Positions 23,923 through 34,640 of a stretch of 64,000 nt of DNA are shown here, piece after piece. A program made the translations under genes and the position numbers. Every line of letters starts with the position of its first letter. Within the stretch, counting starts at the first letter, position 1. Under the pieces are notes generated by a model. The model ran no database searches. It saw only the letters and a list, made by a program, of their open reading frames with translations, and had not been told where the DNA came from. Source of the DNA: Cannabis sativa (Eukaryota; Streptophyta; Magnoliopsida; Rosales; Cannabaceae); the NCBI RefSeq assembly GCF_029168945.1, contig NC_083602.1, positions 88,794,027-88,858,026 on the forward strand, read 5' to 3'.

Positions 23923-24542
23923 TGATCAGGGGTATGGGCGTCTGATCATGACCGGGTTTTATGTATGAATATTATTATGCTTTCTTACTGAGTATGTCGA
24001 CTCACAGTGCTATGTTTATGTGTAGGGAAAGGCAAGGCTAGAGCTGATGAACCGTGAGCGAGCCGGTGAAGATTGTACATGTCGGGGCGGTTAGGCCTGG
24101 AGCGTACGATCCTAGGGACAGCAAGGCTATTTTTGTAACTAGTCGCTAGGCGACAATTATTTTGTATGAACAGTGAACTTTTGTAAATGATTTTGTAATC
24201 AGGATCCCGAGTCTTTTGTATAAATATTTTACAAGTTTAATTAAAAAGCAAAAATTTTAATTAATCATGTTTTCCATAAACCTCGTTGATTAGCAATGAG
24301 CTGCACAGCATGTTTAAAAATCACGTAATACGCCTATGTTAGTTAGGGTGTTACATTTCCTGTAAAAAATAAAGTGTCACACTACACCATCTAACTCAGT
24401 CGGCGCACACGTGTGTCATGGGTAAAATGTGTGCCTCACCTATTCACACAAATTGGATACCCCTTGAGGCCCTATCCCAAGTGTCATAATTATTTATGTA
24501 TCTTTGTAAATAAGGACTCATATTCATACTCTATATATTTTA

Positions 24543-24713
24543 AGCATTGCTATTAGGCACTAGTGGTGCCTAGGACCTTCTAGACATGTCGTTTTGTGAT
24601 TGACTAGCAATATTTCTTAAAAGTTATTACATTAAATTATATGTTAGACCAATAACGATATTAACATGTAAAAAGGTGCTAGACACTAATAGTACCGACT
24701 AGCATTTCTCATA
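24543..24713. mobile_element. Short MITE-like inverted repeat, about 170 bp
   Basis: Left AGCATTGCTATTAGGCACTA and reversed right AGAAATGCTAGTCGGTACTA match over about 36 bp with roughly 70% identity. Related ends occur near 61,112 (AGCAATGTTACTACTTAC) and 62,990 (AGCATTGCTATAAGGTATTA when the nested hAT element is removed). The superfamily is not determined. Confidence 0.45.
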
Positions 24714-24814
24714 TAGATTACATACACTAAAGACATTCTCTAATTTCATCAAAAATATTCATTCACTTCAAAATTTCCAAGTTTGGCATATTAACAATGA
24801 CATGATTTTTTCAT

Positions 24815-25178
24815 GGGTAAATACCATTTTGGACCCTGTGTTTTGCAAAAGTTACAGATTGGACCATGTGTTTTGTTAAATGACAAAATGGACCCTATAT
24901 TTTCTAAAATGGTAAAAATAGGACCTTGAGCTTAATTTTAGACAACTTTTCTTTTAATACAACCAACTTGAAGATAATTCATAATATGAACAGATACAAA
25001 AAATGTAAACAGTTTTGTTATAACACTTTTAGATTGAATTATAATTAAACTTTAAAAATCAATTCAGGGTCCTATTTGTACTATTTTAGAAAATATAGGG
25101 TCCATTTTGTCATTTAACAAAACACATGGTCCAATTAATAACTTTTGCAAAAACAAGGTTCAAAATAGTATTTACCTT
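24815..25178. mobile_element. MITE with about 120-bp inverted repeats, 364 bp
   Basis: Left GGTAAATACCATTTTGGACC and right GGTTCAAAATAGTATTTACC are inverted copies. Further in, TTTTGTTAAATGACAAAATG pairs with CATTTTGTCATTTAACAAAA. The flanks contain TTTTTTCAT on both sides (24,806-24,814 and 25,179-25,187), a candidate 9-bp duplication that would suggest a Mutator-derived MITE. The T-runs make the exact ends uncertain. Confidence 0.6.
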
Positions 25179-25289
25179 TTTTTTCATTTAAAAAAAAAAA
25201 AACAATGACATGATTTAATGATTATGCCTTATTGATATATATAGGCAAATTTTGTGCTTTATGTTTTGGTCATTTCTACCTAAGTCTAG

Positions 25290-25530
25290 TACTCCATTCA
25301 TGTCTTAAAATTCCATCATTATCTTTTTTTCTTCATGCTGACACCATATCTTTGTCTCATATCATTAAATTAATGTTATTAACTAAAAAGACTACCTACT
25401 CAATAGATTCATGTACTAAAAATAATTATAAATATATTTTATTTTACTTCATTGGACGAACTAAGCCTATGACAAAATTTAAGATGTTTGACATTAAATT
25501 GAATATTAACAAGAAAAACAGAGTCCATTC
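25290..25530 (+). repeat. Dispersed 245-bp repeat, copy 2
   Basis: Partner of 18,621-18,868, same orientation and landmarks, interrupted by small indels. Confidence 0.65.
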
Positions 25531-25966
25531 TAGGGGCGTAACCGTAGCTTATTTTAGAGGGTTGACAATATAATATTTATTTATTTTTAAAGAAAAAGAG
25601 TATTAATAATTTCGTAGAAATAATTAGGAGTTTTTTTTTTTATTATTTTTACACTTTAAAATAGTTTTTTATTATTATTATTTTTTTATTTTTACAGAAT
25701 TCTACATAGAAACTCCTATTGCAACTAGTGATGCAGCTTAGATTGTAACAAAAAATCGTATAAAAATTCTTATTGCAATTAGCGCTGCAACCACTTTAGA
25801 AACTTTAACTGTAAATTTAAAAAAAATAATAAATAAAGTAATTCTCCAAATAAATAACAATACATGAGAATAAAATAATAAAAATACTTTACAATTTTGT
25901 ATATAAAATTTAATAAATTAAAATTTGAGGGAGACATCTTAGGGCTCCACCTCTAATTCAATAGCC
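25531..25966. other. AT-rich intergenic DNA
   Basis: No gene. It contains TTGCAACTAGTGATGCAG and a similar TTGCAATTAGCGCTGCAA about 60 bp apart. Confidence 0.35.
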
Positions 25967-25975
25967 TTCACTTAT

Positions 25976-27043
25976 GGAGCCAAATTACCTGTCCCAGTTC
26001 CTGTCCCACTCCCTGTCCCAGCCAATAATATTTTGCCACCTCAATTAAAATTCCACCTATACATTTAACGATCTCCTCTAAAAACTTAACTCTGTTAGTC
26101 TGGTTTTTATTTAATATTATTTTAAAGTAAAATAATATCATCACTACTCCCTCACTCTCTCATGAACTCTTAACTCTTTTATAATAAATTATTGAGTATC
26201 TAACTGCCATTGTCATTTCTTCTAGCATTTTGTAAAAGAAGGAATATATTGATAAATGGAAAATATTTTCTCACACGATTAATTAATACGACTAGAACTA
26301 TGAAGTGAGGTTTAAAATAATTTATCTACTACGTACTCAAAGTCTAATAAACCAGAAAAATTCAATTGGAAGAATACCCTACAAATTAGGGGAAAATCTA
26401 AATTTTTCTAAAAAAATTGAACACAAACTAAACCCACAAAAGACATAATTTCTTATAATTAAAGGGTATTATATAATATAACATTCCATGGGGCTGCCTT
26501 TCCAAAGAACTGGTCATAGAGAAGGTAGATTTTCTGAACTGAAAAATAACCCTGTTCAATTCGATCAAAGTCGGTCCCCAAATCATTGTAAGACTACCAC
26601 CGTAGTAAAAGCTTTCCAAGACAGCCACATCAAAACTTTTGCTCCATTTCTCTGTTCAGTACATCCTCAAAGAAAACAACACAGAGAGATTTTCATGCCT
26701 TTTGCAAATAATTTTTGAATGTTCTTTGTTTTTCTTCTTCTTATATTTTGTTTCAATTGTTGGAAAAAAAAAGACCGAAATGTATTTTTTTTTTTTTTTT
26801 GATAAGGGACCGAAATGTATTTGATAGAAGAAAAAGATAAATAGTCATGATATTTTTTACTTATAAATAAAAGTCATGATAATTTTTTTAGTTAAAAAAT
26901 ATTATTAAATTTAAAACAAGGAAACAGAGTTAGTTTTTAGAGAGATATGTTAAATGTATAGGTGGAATTTTAGTTGAGGTGGCAAAATTTCATTGGCTGG
27001 GACAGGGAGTGGGACAGGAATTGGGGACAGGTAATTTGGCTCC
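25976..27043. mobile_element. Mutator-like (MULE) non-autonomous element, 1068 bp
   Basis: Inverted repeats of about 150 bp begin GGAGCCAAATTACCTGTCCC at both ends. A perfect 9-bp duplication TTCACTTAT flanks it at 25,967-25,975 and 27,044-27,052, diagnostic of Mutator-type insertion. There is no transposase. The interior at about 26,485-26,720 is less AT-rich and open on both strands (76 and 66 codons), which may be a captured host gene fragment (Pack-MULE). I do not recognise that fragment. Confidence 0.9.
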
Positions 27044-27052
27044 TTCACTTAT

Positions 27053-27907
27053 TGCTTTTATTGTTAAGTTTTAGTCAATGAAGTATTGTACTCGGTCGCC
27101 TAAACAAGACGAGTATTTTTTTTATTTGTTTTCTTGTTTCGGTTTTTGAATTTGGCTGTCCATAACCTTGCTACCCAAATAATTTTACGAGTTTTTATGC
27201 TTTCATTTATTCTTTTACCATGATTTTGAATTATATAAAAAAAATGAAATTACATATGCTTATTTAGTTATTAAAGCATATTAGATAAAAAAAAAATATT
27301 ACTCTATTTATGCGCAATTTAGTCCATAAACTTAAAATTTAATCAAATTAATCTAAGATATAATATGCCAAATTAATAGACAACCAAATAAAAAAAAAAA
27401 AGAAAGTAAAATTTAATGGTGTGGCGTCATCAGCATATGATTGAATCATTATTAATAATTCAATAAAAGTTACATTAAAAAAACAAAAGTTGTTTGTCAT
27501 AATAGTTTGAAATATTCAAATAATATTAATTATAGAAACTATACAAACTCAAATTCACTTTAATAAATTTACAGATAATCTTTATATTACCCAGACAGTA
27601 ATTAATCAACAAAAATAATTAAATATAATGAAATTTGGGGAACACCAGTATAGTTTAATTTAAAAAAAAAAAATTACAGAGAAAAATTTCACTACAACTC
27701 AGCCACATCCCCATAATATAAATAATTTTTTGAATTAAAAAATAAAGCAAAAAATAAATTTTTTCTACAAAAGATCCGAATGAAGAAACTTCAACGGCTT
27801 TGGGTGTTTGTTTGTTAGAAGAGTAAAGATAGTGGCTGGCTTCAAAGCCGGAGCCATAATCCAGCTAAATTGGCACCGAGCCGAGCCAGCCATCTCAACA
27901 TCCTTTC
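27053..27907. other. AT-rich intergenic DNA and 3' flank of short gene 4
   Basis: No gene seen. From about 27,760 it is the downstream region of the next gene. Confidence 0.35.
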
Positions 27908-28054
27908 CTAACCCACACAAACGGCTGAGCCTGAGCCGAAGATGGTCTTGATGATTCTGATCTTTACCTGACCGCGCTTCGGAGGAGGATTCGGCTGCGG
28001 CTTCGGCTTCGGCTTCGGCTGTTGGCACGATTTGGTATCAGCTGGGCTCACCAT
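27908..28054 (-). CDS. Short PKRG-family protein 4, 48 aa
   Basis: Single-exon frame of 48 codons starting ATG-GTG-AGC and ending TAG at 27,908. Layout: a short polar N-terminus, a (Lys-Pro)n repeat QPKPKPKPQPNPPP (about residues 12-25), the motif PKRGQVKIRIIKTIF (about 25-39) and a Gly/Ser/Cys/Val end. It is the shortest and most basic member and resembles gene 1 in its KPKSKPK N-terminus. CAG/GTAAAG at the QVK codons looks like a splice donor, but the family motif continues straight through it, so I read it unspliced. A longer overlapping frame (87 codons, Ala/Glu repeats) is a shadow. Function unknown. Confidence 0.55.
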   Translation of the reverse strand: MVSPADTKSCQQPKPKPKPQPNPPPKRGQVKIRIIKTIFGSGSAVCVG

Positions 28055-28109
28055 TTTTTTTTTTTGAGAGAGAGAAAAGTTTGAGTAGAAATGATTTGAG
28101 ATTGAGTGG

Positions 28110-28117
28110 TATTTATA
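28110..28117 (-). promoter_or_regulatory. TATA box of short gene 4
   Basis: TATAAATA on the minus strand, about 56 nt upstream of the ATG, predicting a leader of only about 25-30 nt. Confidence 0.5.
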
Positions 28118-29000
28118 GGGAGTAGTGATGACTCGGTGAGTTTGGGGTGTTCTGACTCAGTTTCAGTATCCGAGTCACTGCCGTTACTTGATGAGCAAGC
28201 CTTATACAGTGTCCTTTTATTTATTTATTTATTATAATTTGGGTTAACAAAAATGTAATTTCCGATGTGGATCATTTTTTATTTTCATATTAATTTATAT
28301 GATTTAATAAATGGATGTTTTTAATTAGAAAATTAATTAATGTTGAGTAATGTCGTGGAAAGTGAAGACAGTTGTGTATGTTGCATATAATTGGCCCAAA
28401 CCTATTTTCACTTCTAATATTAATTAATTCATTTTTGCAACAACAACACTAATAAATACAATTATATAGAAAAAGGAAAAAATGTTATATATATTTTAAT
28501 TATTATGAAAAATTTTGATTTACAAATATTATCATTGTTTTGTTGTTATACATGAAACTGTGCTAATATACTAATTATTTGAAATTCTAAAAATTACTCA
28601 AATAAAATAAATATTTGATGTAAATAATGTATAGAGTAAATGTTTTTCTTTTCTTAATAATTACAATGAATTCACTTTTATGTTTTAATATAATCTTGAT
28701 TTATATTCTTACAAATCTTGATTCATTTTAATTAAAATTTTAATTTTTTTTTAAAAAATAATTAACAAAGCTCTAAGAGAAAATAATATGACAAAACGAT
28801 ACCTAAGAAATACAACATAATAAAAAGTAATTGGGAACTGCGGCACAAAAACAAAATTAGGGTTTCACCTTCATTAATCTTATTAGTGTTTTTATGGGGT
28901 TAGAATTTTTAATTTCATATGTTGAAACTAATTAGGTTTTCTCATTAGTCTTGTCTTTTGACATGGTTCTATAGTTTCTTTCATTGGTTTTGGTTTATTA
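28118..29000. other. AT-rich intergenic DNA
   Basis: Promoter-proximal sequence with repeated GACTCGGT/GACTCAGT words near 28,130-28,180 (GCN4-like or bZIP-like cores), then AT-rich DNA with no gene. Confidence 0.35.
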
Positions 29001-29050
29001 GTTTCTGGCGTTAGTTACTGGTTCTTGGTTTTGAGTTCGTTCGGGTATCC

Positions 29051-29490
29051 ATGGCGTCGAGTAGTTATCAGCGAATGGAGGCAGTGGAAAAAAAAGCAGG
29101 GATTTTTATGTCGAAATGGCAGGTGCAACCTGAAATAGATGTATTTGTTGGCATAAAAGAAGCTTTAAGTTGGATTGACCGTCATTTGTGGGGAGAATTG
29201 ATTTTAAAAACTGATAGTTTAGTTTGTGTTCAAGTCGTGCAAGGTCAAATTACTTTGTCATCCTCTTTTAGTCTTTTAGTTCATGATGTTCGTACTCATC
29301 TCTTATCTTTAAATAATGTTGAGTTGTGTTTAATTTGTTAAACGATCTGCAAACAAGCTGGCTCATGTTTTAGCCAGGATTCTTGTTTCTCTCCAAGTCG
29401 TGTGCTTCAGTTAGAGAATTGTTCCAACAAGTGCGTTTTATTATTATTAACGATTGCTAATTAATAAAGTTGCTAAGTTTATTAAAAAAA
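29051..29490 (+). pseudogene. LINE 3' fragment, RNase H-like domain
   Basis: The frame from 29,051 gives an RVT_3-like run with EALSWIDRHLWGELILKTDS followed by LVHDVRTHLL, then a stop at 29,339-29,341. A one-base shift recovers the expected continuation FVKRSANKLAHVLARIL. A TTAAAAAAAA tail near 29,482 marks the 3' end. It is a lineage distinct from the copies at 7.1 and 20.4 kb (different codons, AT-richer). Non-functional. Confidence 0.7.
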
Positions 29491-30108
29491 ATTAATTATA
29501 CATAGTTTTTTTTTTATTTATGAATTATATATACTTTCTATAGTTAATTATTGTTATTAGTAATTTATTTTATATAAATAATAGTTTTTTATATTATTAA
29601 TCTATTAAATTAAAATTTATGAAACCAGATTAATAACGATATGTCATTTGTTTTTTTGGTGTTTGGCACTTACGTTAACATTTTTTTTATATATAAATTG
29701 TAAACATGTTTTTATTCACTTTTAATTAAAATTATAACTTTGTGTTAATTTATTTTTTCAATTTTTTTATTTTTCTCTTATTTATATTATCTACAATCAA
29801 TTATATTTATTAGTAATTTTTTTTATAAATTTATTTAATTCGTTTTTATTTTACAGTATACATGTAAAAGGATATATATAAATATCTTTGAGATATGTGT
29901 ATTTTATAATTTAATTATTTTTTATTAGTAAAATTTGAATTAAATATATCATTTTAGATAAACAATTACATATTAAAATTTCTTCAAAATTATAAGTGAT
30001 TTTATATATGAAATCTTGTATGACAATACTTGAGTATAATAATATTTTTTGTATAAATTTATGCTTATTTTTAATATTTTTTATTTTAAATGTAAGAATA
30101 GAGAAAAG
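29491..30108. other. AT-rich intergenic DNA
   Basis: Very AT-rich; no gene or clear repeat. Confidence 0.4.
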
Positions 30109-30113
30109 AAAAT

Positions 30114-30339
30114 TGTGTGAAAAGTAGAAGAATGGAGTAGAGAGAAAACAGGGGAGAAAATGTAAAATGACTCTGATTTAATATCAGAGAGCCCTGCTGC
30201 TATTTATATTGAATTCAATATTAAGATGAGTTAGTTACAGATGTAAGCCACAGCTGAGAACAGGAAACCAATACAGTTACAACAGAAAACTGACAGTGTA
30301 ACTAACATAACAGACAACAGTAACTAACTTATCCTAATA
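30114..30339 (-). repeat. 3' LTR of copia element 1
   Basis: 226 bp. On the element's strand it runs TATTAGGATAAGTTAG to TTTTCACACA. Confidence 0.93.
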
Positions 30340-30348
30340 CCCCCCCTC
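30340..30348 (-). other. Polypurine tract of copia element 1
   Basis: GAGGGGGGG on the minus strand, abutting the 3' LTR. Confidence 0.8.
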
Positions 30349-30806
30349 AAGTTACACTGGGGCATTGAAGTGTTAACTTGTCCCTAAAATATACAAACTG
30401 AGCCACAGGAAGGGGCTTTGTAAGAACGTCTGCAAGTTGATAGGCAGTGTCAATATATCGAACATCAAGTTTGTTTTCAAGGACCTTGTCACGAACAAAG
30501 TGGAGATCTATCTCTATATGCTTTGTGCGGGCATGGTAGACAGGGTTCGAGGCAAGGGACCCAGCTCCAAGATTGTCGCACCAAAGAATAGGACATTGAG
30601 GAAGAGAGATAGACAGCTCAGAGAGGAGGGATTGAATCCAAGTAAGTTCAGACGTGGCCAGAGCAAGGGCTCTGTATTCAGATTTGGTGCTAGACCGGGC
30701 TACTACACTTTGCTTTTTGGAACACCAACTGATCAAATTTTGGCCTAAGAACACACAATAGCCAGATGTAGATTTGCGATCATCATAGGAGCCTGCCCAG
30801 CATCGG
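30347..30806 (-). pseudogene. Copia element 1 RNase H (frameshifted from RT)
   Basis: Encodes the copia RNase H domain: SYDDRKSTSGYCVFLG, ARSSTKSEYRALALATSE, a WCDN active-site region, TKHIEIDLHFVRD and a C-terminal LADVLTKPLP. A small deletion at about 30,795-30,802 separates it from the upstream RT frame, just before the DDRKS block. Confidence 0.88.
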
Positions 30807-31790
30807 TATAACCTTGAAGATCCAAAAGAGTGGCTGGAGAAAAATACAACCCGAGATGTGTGGTGCCTGCTAAATATCTCAGCACACGCTTGCAAGCTCC
30901 CCAATGATCAGTGGTGGGAGCTTTTAAGAACTGGCTGAGCTTGTTGACGGCGAAGGAGATATCAGGCCGTGTCATGGTTAAATACTGTAACGCTCCGATG
31001 ACACTTCGGTATTGCTTAGGATCTTCAAGAAGTTTACCAGAATTGAGTGAAAGCTTTGAAGTGGCACACATCGGTGTAGATTGAGGTTTGGCTTCAAGCA
31101 TGTTTGTTCTGTTGAGTAAATCTGTTGTGTATTTGTGTTGAGTAAGGTAATATGTACTGCCTTGTCTGAAAGCTTCAAACCCGAGGAAGTAGTGGACAGA
31201 ACCGAGTTTCTTGAGATCAAACTGGTTGTGTAACTGATGAATGAGGTGCTGAACTTGTTGCTGGTCTGCACCAGTTATTAGAATGTCATCGACGTATATG
31301 AGAATGAGCAGAAGTTGACCACAGTTGTTTCTGTAAAATAAGCTGGTGTCGGCCTTCGAGTTTTGGAAACCAAGTTGCAAAAGGTATGTCTTGAGCTGAT
31401 CAAACCAGGCCCGAAGGGCCTGTTTCAAGCCATATATGGCCTTGTTTAATTTGCAAACATGGTCTGGTTTTTCAGCGTCAATGAACCCTTGAGGCTGCGC
31501 CATGTAAACATCTTCAGTGAGATCACCATTCAAGAAGGCGTTGTTGATGTCGACTTGTTGAATGTCCCAATTATTCTGAGCTGCAAGAGTAAAGACAACT
31601 CGAATGGTACATGGTTTAACCACGGGGCTGTATGTCTCGAAGAAATCTACACCTGGAGTTTGCTGAAATCCTCGAGCAACTAATCTGGCTTTTAGTTTAT
31701 TGACCGAGCCATCTGCATTTAATTTCACTCTAAATAACCATTTGTTAGAAACAATAACCATGTCAGGAGTGGGTGGAACTAAGACCCAAG
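30745..31790 (-). pseudogene. Copia element 1 reverse transcriptase
   Basis: RT domain with NKWLFRVKLNADG, ARLVARGF and TYSPVVKP, the catalytic YVDD at about residue 156 of this frame, and STRPDIS-type TMTRPDISFAVN. It runs into the start of RNase H (GYTDA) and then out of frame. It is joined to integrase only through a net one-base shift in the A-rich tract at about 31,793-31,806. Confidence 0.9.
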
Positions 31791-34624
31791 TATTTTTCCT
31801 TTTTTAAAGCAGAGAATTCGTTGTTCATTGCCTTATTCCACTTTGGATTAGCCAAAGCCTGTTTGACCGAGGTAGGTTCTTTTTCAGTTTGCACATCTGC
31901 CAAGTAAATCTTGGGTTTGAAAATTCCCATTTTGGACCGAGTGACCATGGGGTGATGATTATGTGGTGGTAATGGTAATGTGTCATGAGAATTAGCACTT
32001 TGGGATTCTGTATGGGACTGGTTATTATCATTAGATAAGGGCTGAGATGGAGCAGGGAATGAGTATCCAGAATGTTGTTCAGGGGTAGATATGCTATGGT
32101 TGTTGTGGGAAAGGGTGTTGAATTGGGAATTTGATGAGGGATAAGTGTCAGGTAGGGGATTGGGACGAGTATGATGTATGGGAACTTGATAATCATTAGG
32201 GGAGATAGTGGGAGCAGTATTATTTTGTTGTTGAGAAGCAGTAGGAAATAGAGTTGTGTATGGAAATTCTTCTTCATTAAATTTAACACTCCTAGCCACA
32301 TATATTCTCCCACTAGGATGAAGACATCTATACCCTTTTTGAGACATACTATACCCTATGAATAGGCATTTTGATGACCTAAATGACACTTTGTGGGATT
32401 GATAGGGTCTTAGTAAAGGAAAACAAGCACAACCAAATTTTTTTAAAAGATTATAATCTGGTTTTTGTTGAAAAAGTTTTTCAAAAGGAGATAGGTAGTT
32501 GTTGACAGTAGTGGGAAGCCGATTTATGAGGTATGATGCTGAAACAAATGCTTCCCACCAAAAGGTGAGTGGCATATTGGCTTGAGCAAGAAGGGTTAAT
32601 CCCACATCTACTACATGCCTATGTTTTCGCTCAACCCGACCTTGTTGTTGGTGGGTGTGAGGACAAGAGTTCCTAATCATAAAACCAGCAGTAAGCAGAT
32701 GACTTTTAAGAGGGGAAAATTCTTTACCAAGATCACTTTGAATGCTTTTGATTTTGGTATTGAATTGTCTCTCAACAAGTGCATTAAATTGATTGAATAA
32801 AGATGGTGCTTCAGCTTTGGTTTTCATAGGAAAAATCCATACAAATTTAGTAAAATCATCAACAAGGCTTAAGTAGTATTTGTAACCATCCATAGAAACA
32901 TGAAAAGAGGGTCCCCACACATCAATATGTATCAATTGAAAAGCAGCAGTAGTTTTATTAACAGTGGGTTTGAAACTAAATTGATGCATTTCGCCAATTT
33001 GGCAAGCATCACAGAAAGTTACATTTGTACATTTGACATTAGGATTAAGATGTGCAAGAATCTTGGCTAAAATTGGCTTGGATGGGTGTCCAAGCCTACA
33101 ATGCCAAACAGAAACAGAATTAGACTTATCTTGGACAGGATTGCTTGTGGTGGTGCAGTTAAGGGCTGCTAAACTACTGCATTTATTGTTGTTGCTGGTT
33201 TGGACACAATTGGAAGGCTGAGAAGGAATCTTGGCTGGTTGAACTTGAAGCTTGTAAAGGCCATTATTGAGAGTACCCTTTAGAAGAACTTGCCTCGTTG
33301 TCTTGTCCTTGATAAGACAACAAACATCATTAAATTCAAGGATGACATTATTATCTTTAGTGAATTGGGAAATACTCAACAGATTTTTGGTGACATTTGG
33401 AACATGTAGAATATCTTTAAGAACAAGAAATTGACGTGGAATATTGGAACTAATTGAATTTGAACCAATTCGAAAAATAGGCATAGAATTACCATTACCA
33501 ACCACTACTTTGGCTTTACCCTTGTAGTCCATTGGGTTCTGTAGGTTGTGAGAGTCTGTGGTCATGTGATGAGTAGCCCCGGTGTCGAGAAACCATGCTC
33601 CAGAAAGATCACTAGTGGACGGGGTTTCTGCAAGATTTGCTTGAGGATTTTTAGCATTAGTTTCATTGTTTGTGTTGCTGGACGGTGTAGGTCCAGTATA
33701 GGTTATATCAAACCTATGATAACACTTTTGTGCCGTGTGTCCAGCTTTGCCACACAGCTGACAAATTGGTCTGTTACCTCTCCCCCCTCGATTGCTTGAA
33801 TAACCTCTGCCCCCTCTATTGTTGAATCGTTGGCCACGACCACTGTAACCTCCTCGATTGTTATTGTTGGCTGACAGATTAGCCAAATTTGCTTGAACAT
33901 TTGAGAGGGTTTCAGTTGAGTGTTGTTTTAATCTGAGTTCATGACTATGAAGCATGAACTGAACCTCCTGTAGACTAAGCGGATTCTCGCGAGAAGTGAG
34001 GTTAACGATGACAGCCTCATATTCTTGACCCAGGCCTCCTAATATGTACAAGATTAAATCATCATCCGAGATCTGTTGGTCAGCAGCAGCAAGGGCATCA
34101 GCATAGCTTTTCATTTTCAAGATGTATTCTTCAATATTTGATGAACCTTTCTTTGTGGCTTGAAGAAGACCTCGGATTTGCAGAACACGGGCTCTGGATC
34201 GTGAAGCAAAGAGTTGGGCAAAGACGTTCCAGATCTCAGAGGAGGATTGACAATTTATGACATGACCAAGCATTTGTTCAGATATGGAATTCATCAACCA
34301 ATGCATTAAAAATTTGTCAAATCTTTGCCATTGAAGAAAATCAAGGTTGGGGATATTACCTTCAAGAATCTGGGGAGGAGGAGGGATAGTTCCAAGAATG
34401 TATCCTTCTAGGTTGTAAGCCCTGGTAGCTGCAAGAACCAGGGACCTCCAGAAGGTGTAGTTTGATCTGTCCAAACGCAGATTAAGAGGAAGAAGGTTGT
34501 TATTTGGGAGAGCGATCTGTTGAACTTCTTGCACTCGATGGATCGTTTGTGCGGCATTCGGAGGAGCACCATTGCCGTCGGTTTGTCCTCCATTGTTGGA
34601 TGAGTTAGCTCCAGTCGACGCCAT
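31763..34624 (-). pseudogene. Copia element 1 gag-protease-integrase
   Basis: 953 codons from the ATG at 34,624, just after the primer-binding site (the open frame extends further up from a TTG). Domains by residue: gag about 60-245; zinc knuckle CQLCGKAGHTAQKC at about 288-301; protease WFLDTGATHHMT at about 344; GAG-pre-integrase WHCRLGH at about 507; integrase acidic triad near D568, D631 and E665; and the MVTRSKMG segment near the end. It is intact until the frameshift before RT. The central integrase motif reads QSDLGKEF rather than the common QSDGGGEF. Confidence 0.92.
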
Positions 34625-34628
34625 TAAG

Positions 34629-34640
34629 ACTCTGATACCA
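34629..34640 (-). other. Primer-binding site of copia element 1
   Basis: TGGTATCAGAGT on the minus strand, directly after the 5' LTR. Complementary to the 3' end of initiator tRNA-Met. Confidence 0.88.

Larger units (their letters stand above)
21938..24355 (+). mobile_element. Solo LTR1 of a gypsy-like family, 2418 bp
   Basis: Begins TGTAAAGACC and ends GGGTGTTACA, flanked by TTTCC at 21,933-21,937 and 24,356-24,360 (5-bp target duplication). No internal region or partner LTR is adjacent, so this is a solo LTR. Contents in order: a CT-rich leader near 22,430, a palindromic-word cluster (23,056-23,155), a splice-donor-like CAG/GTAAGA (23,369/23,370), two tandem-repeat blocks, and an acceptor-like TGTAG (24,025). 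There is no coding region. Assignment to Ty3/gypsy rests on length and terminal sequence, not on protein. Confidence 0.85.

Noticed and set aside
27765..28028. 87-codon minus-strand frame with Ala/Glu repeats
   Set aside because: Out-of-frame shadow of the 48-codon frame that carries the conserved PKRG motif; its repeat is the same (CCGAAG)n read in another frame.
32615..34593. Plus-strand frames and alternate minus-strand frames within the copia polyproteins
   Set aside because: Shadows of the gag-pol reading frames.
34629..34640. TGGTATCAGAG words as possible tRNA gene ends
   Set aside because: They are retroelement primer-binding sites next to LTRs; no cloverleaf is present. I found no tRNA, rRNA or snRNA gene that I could support.
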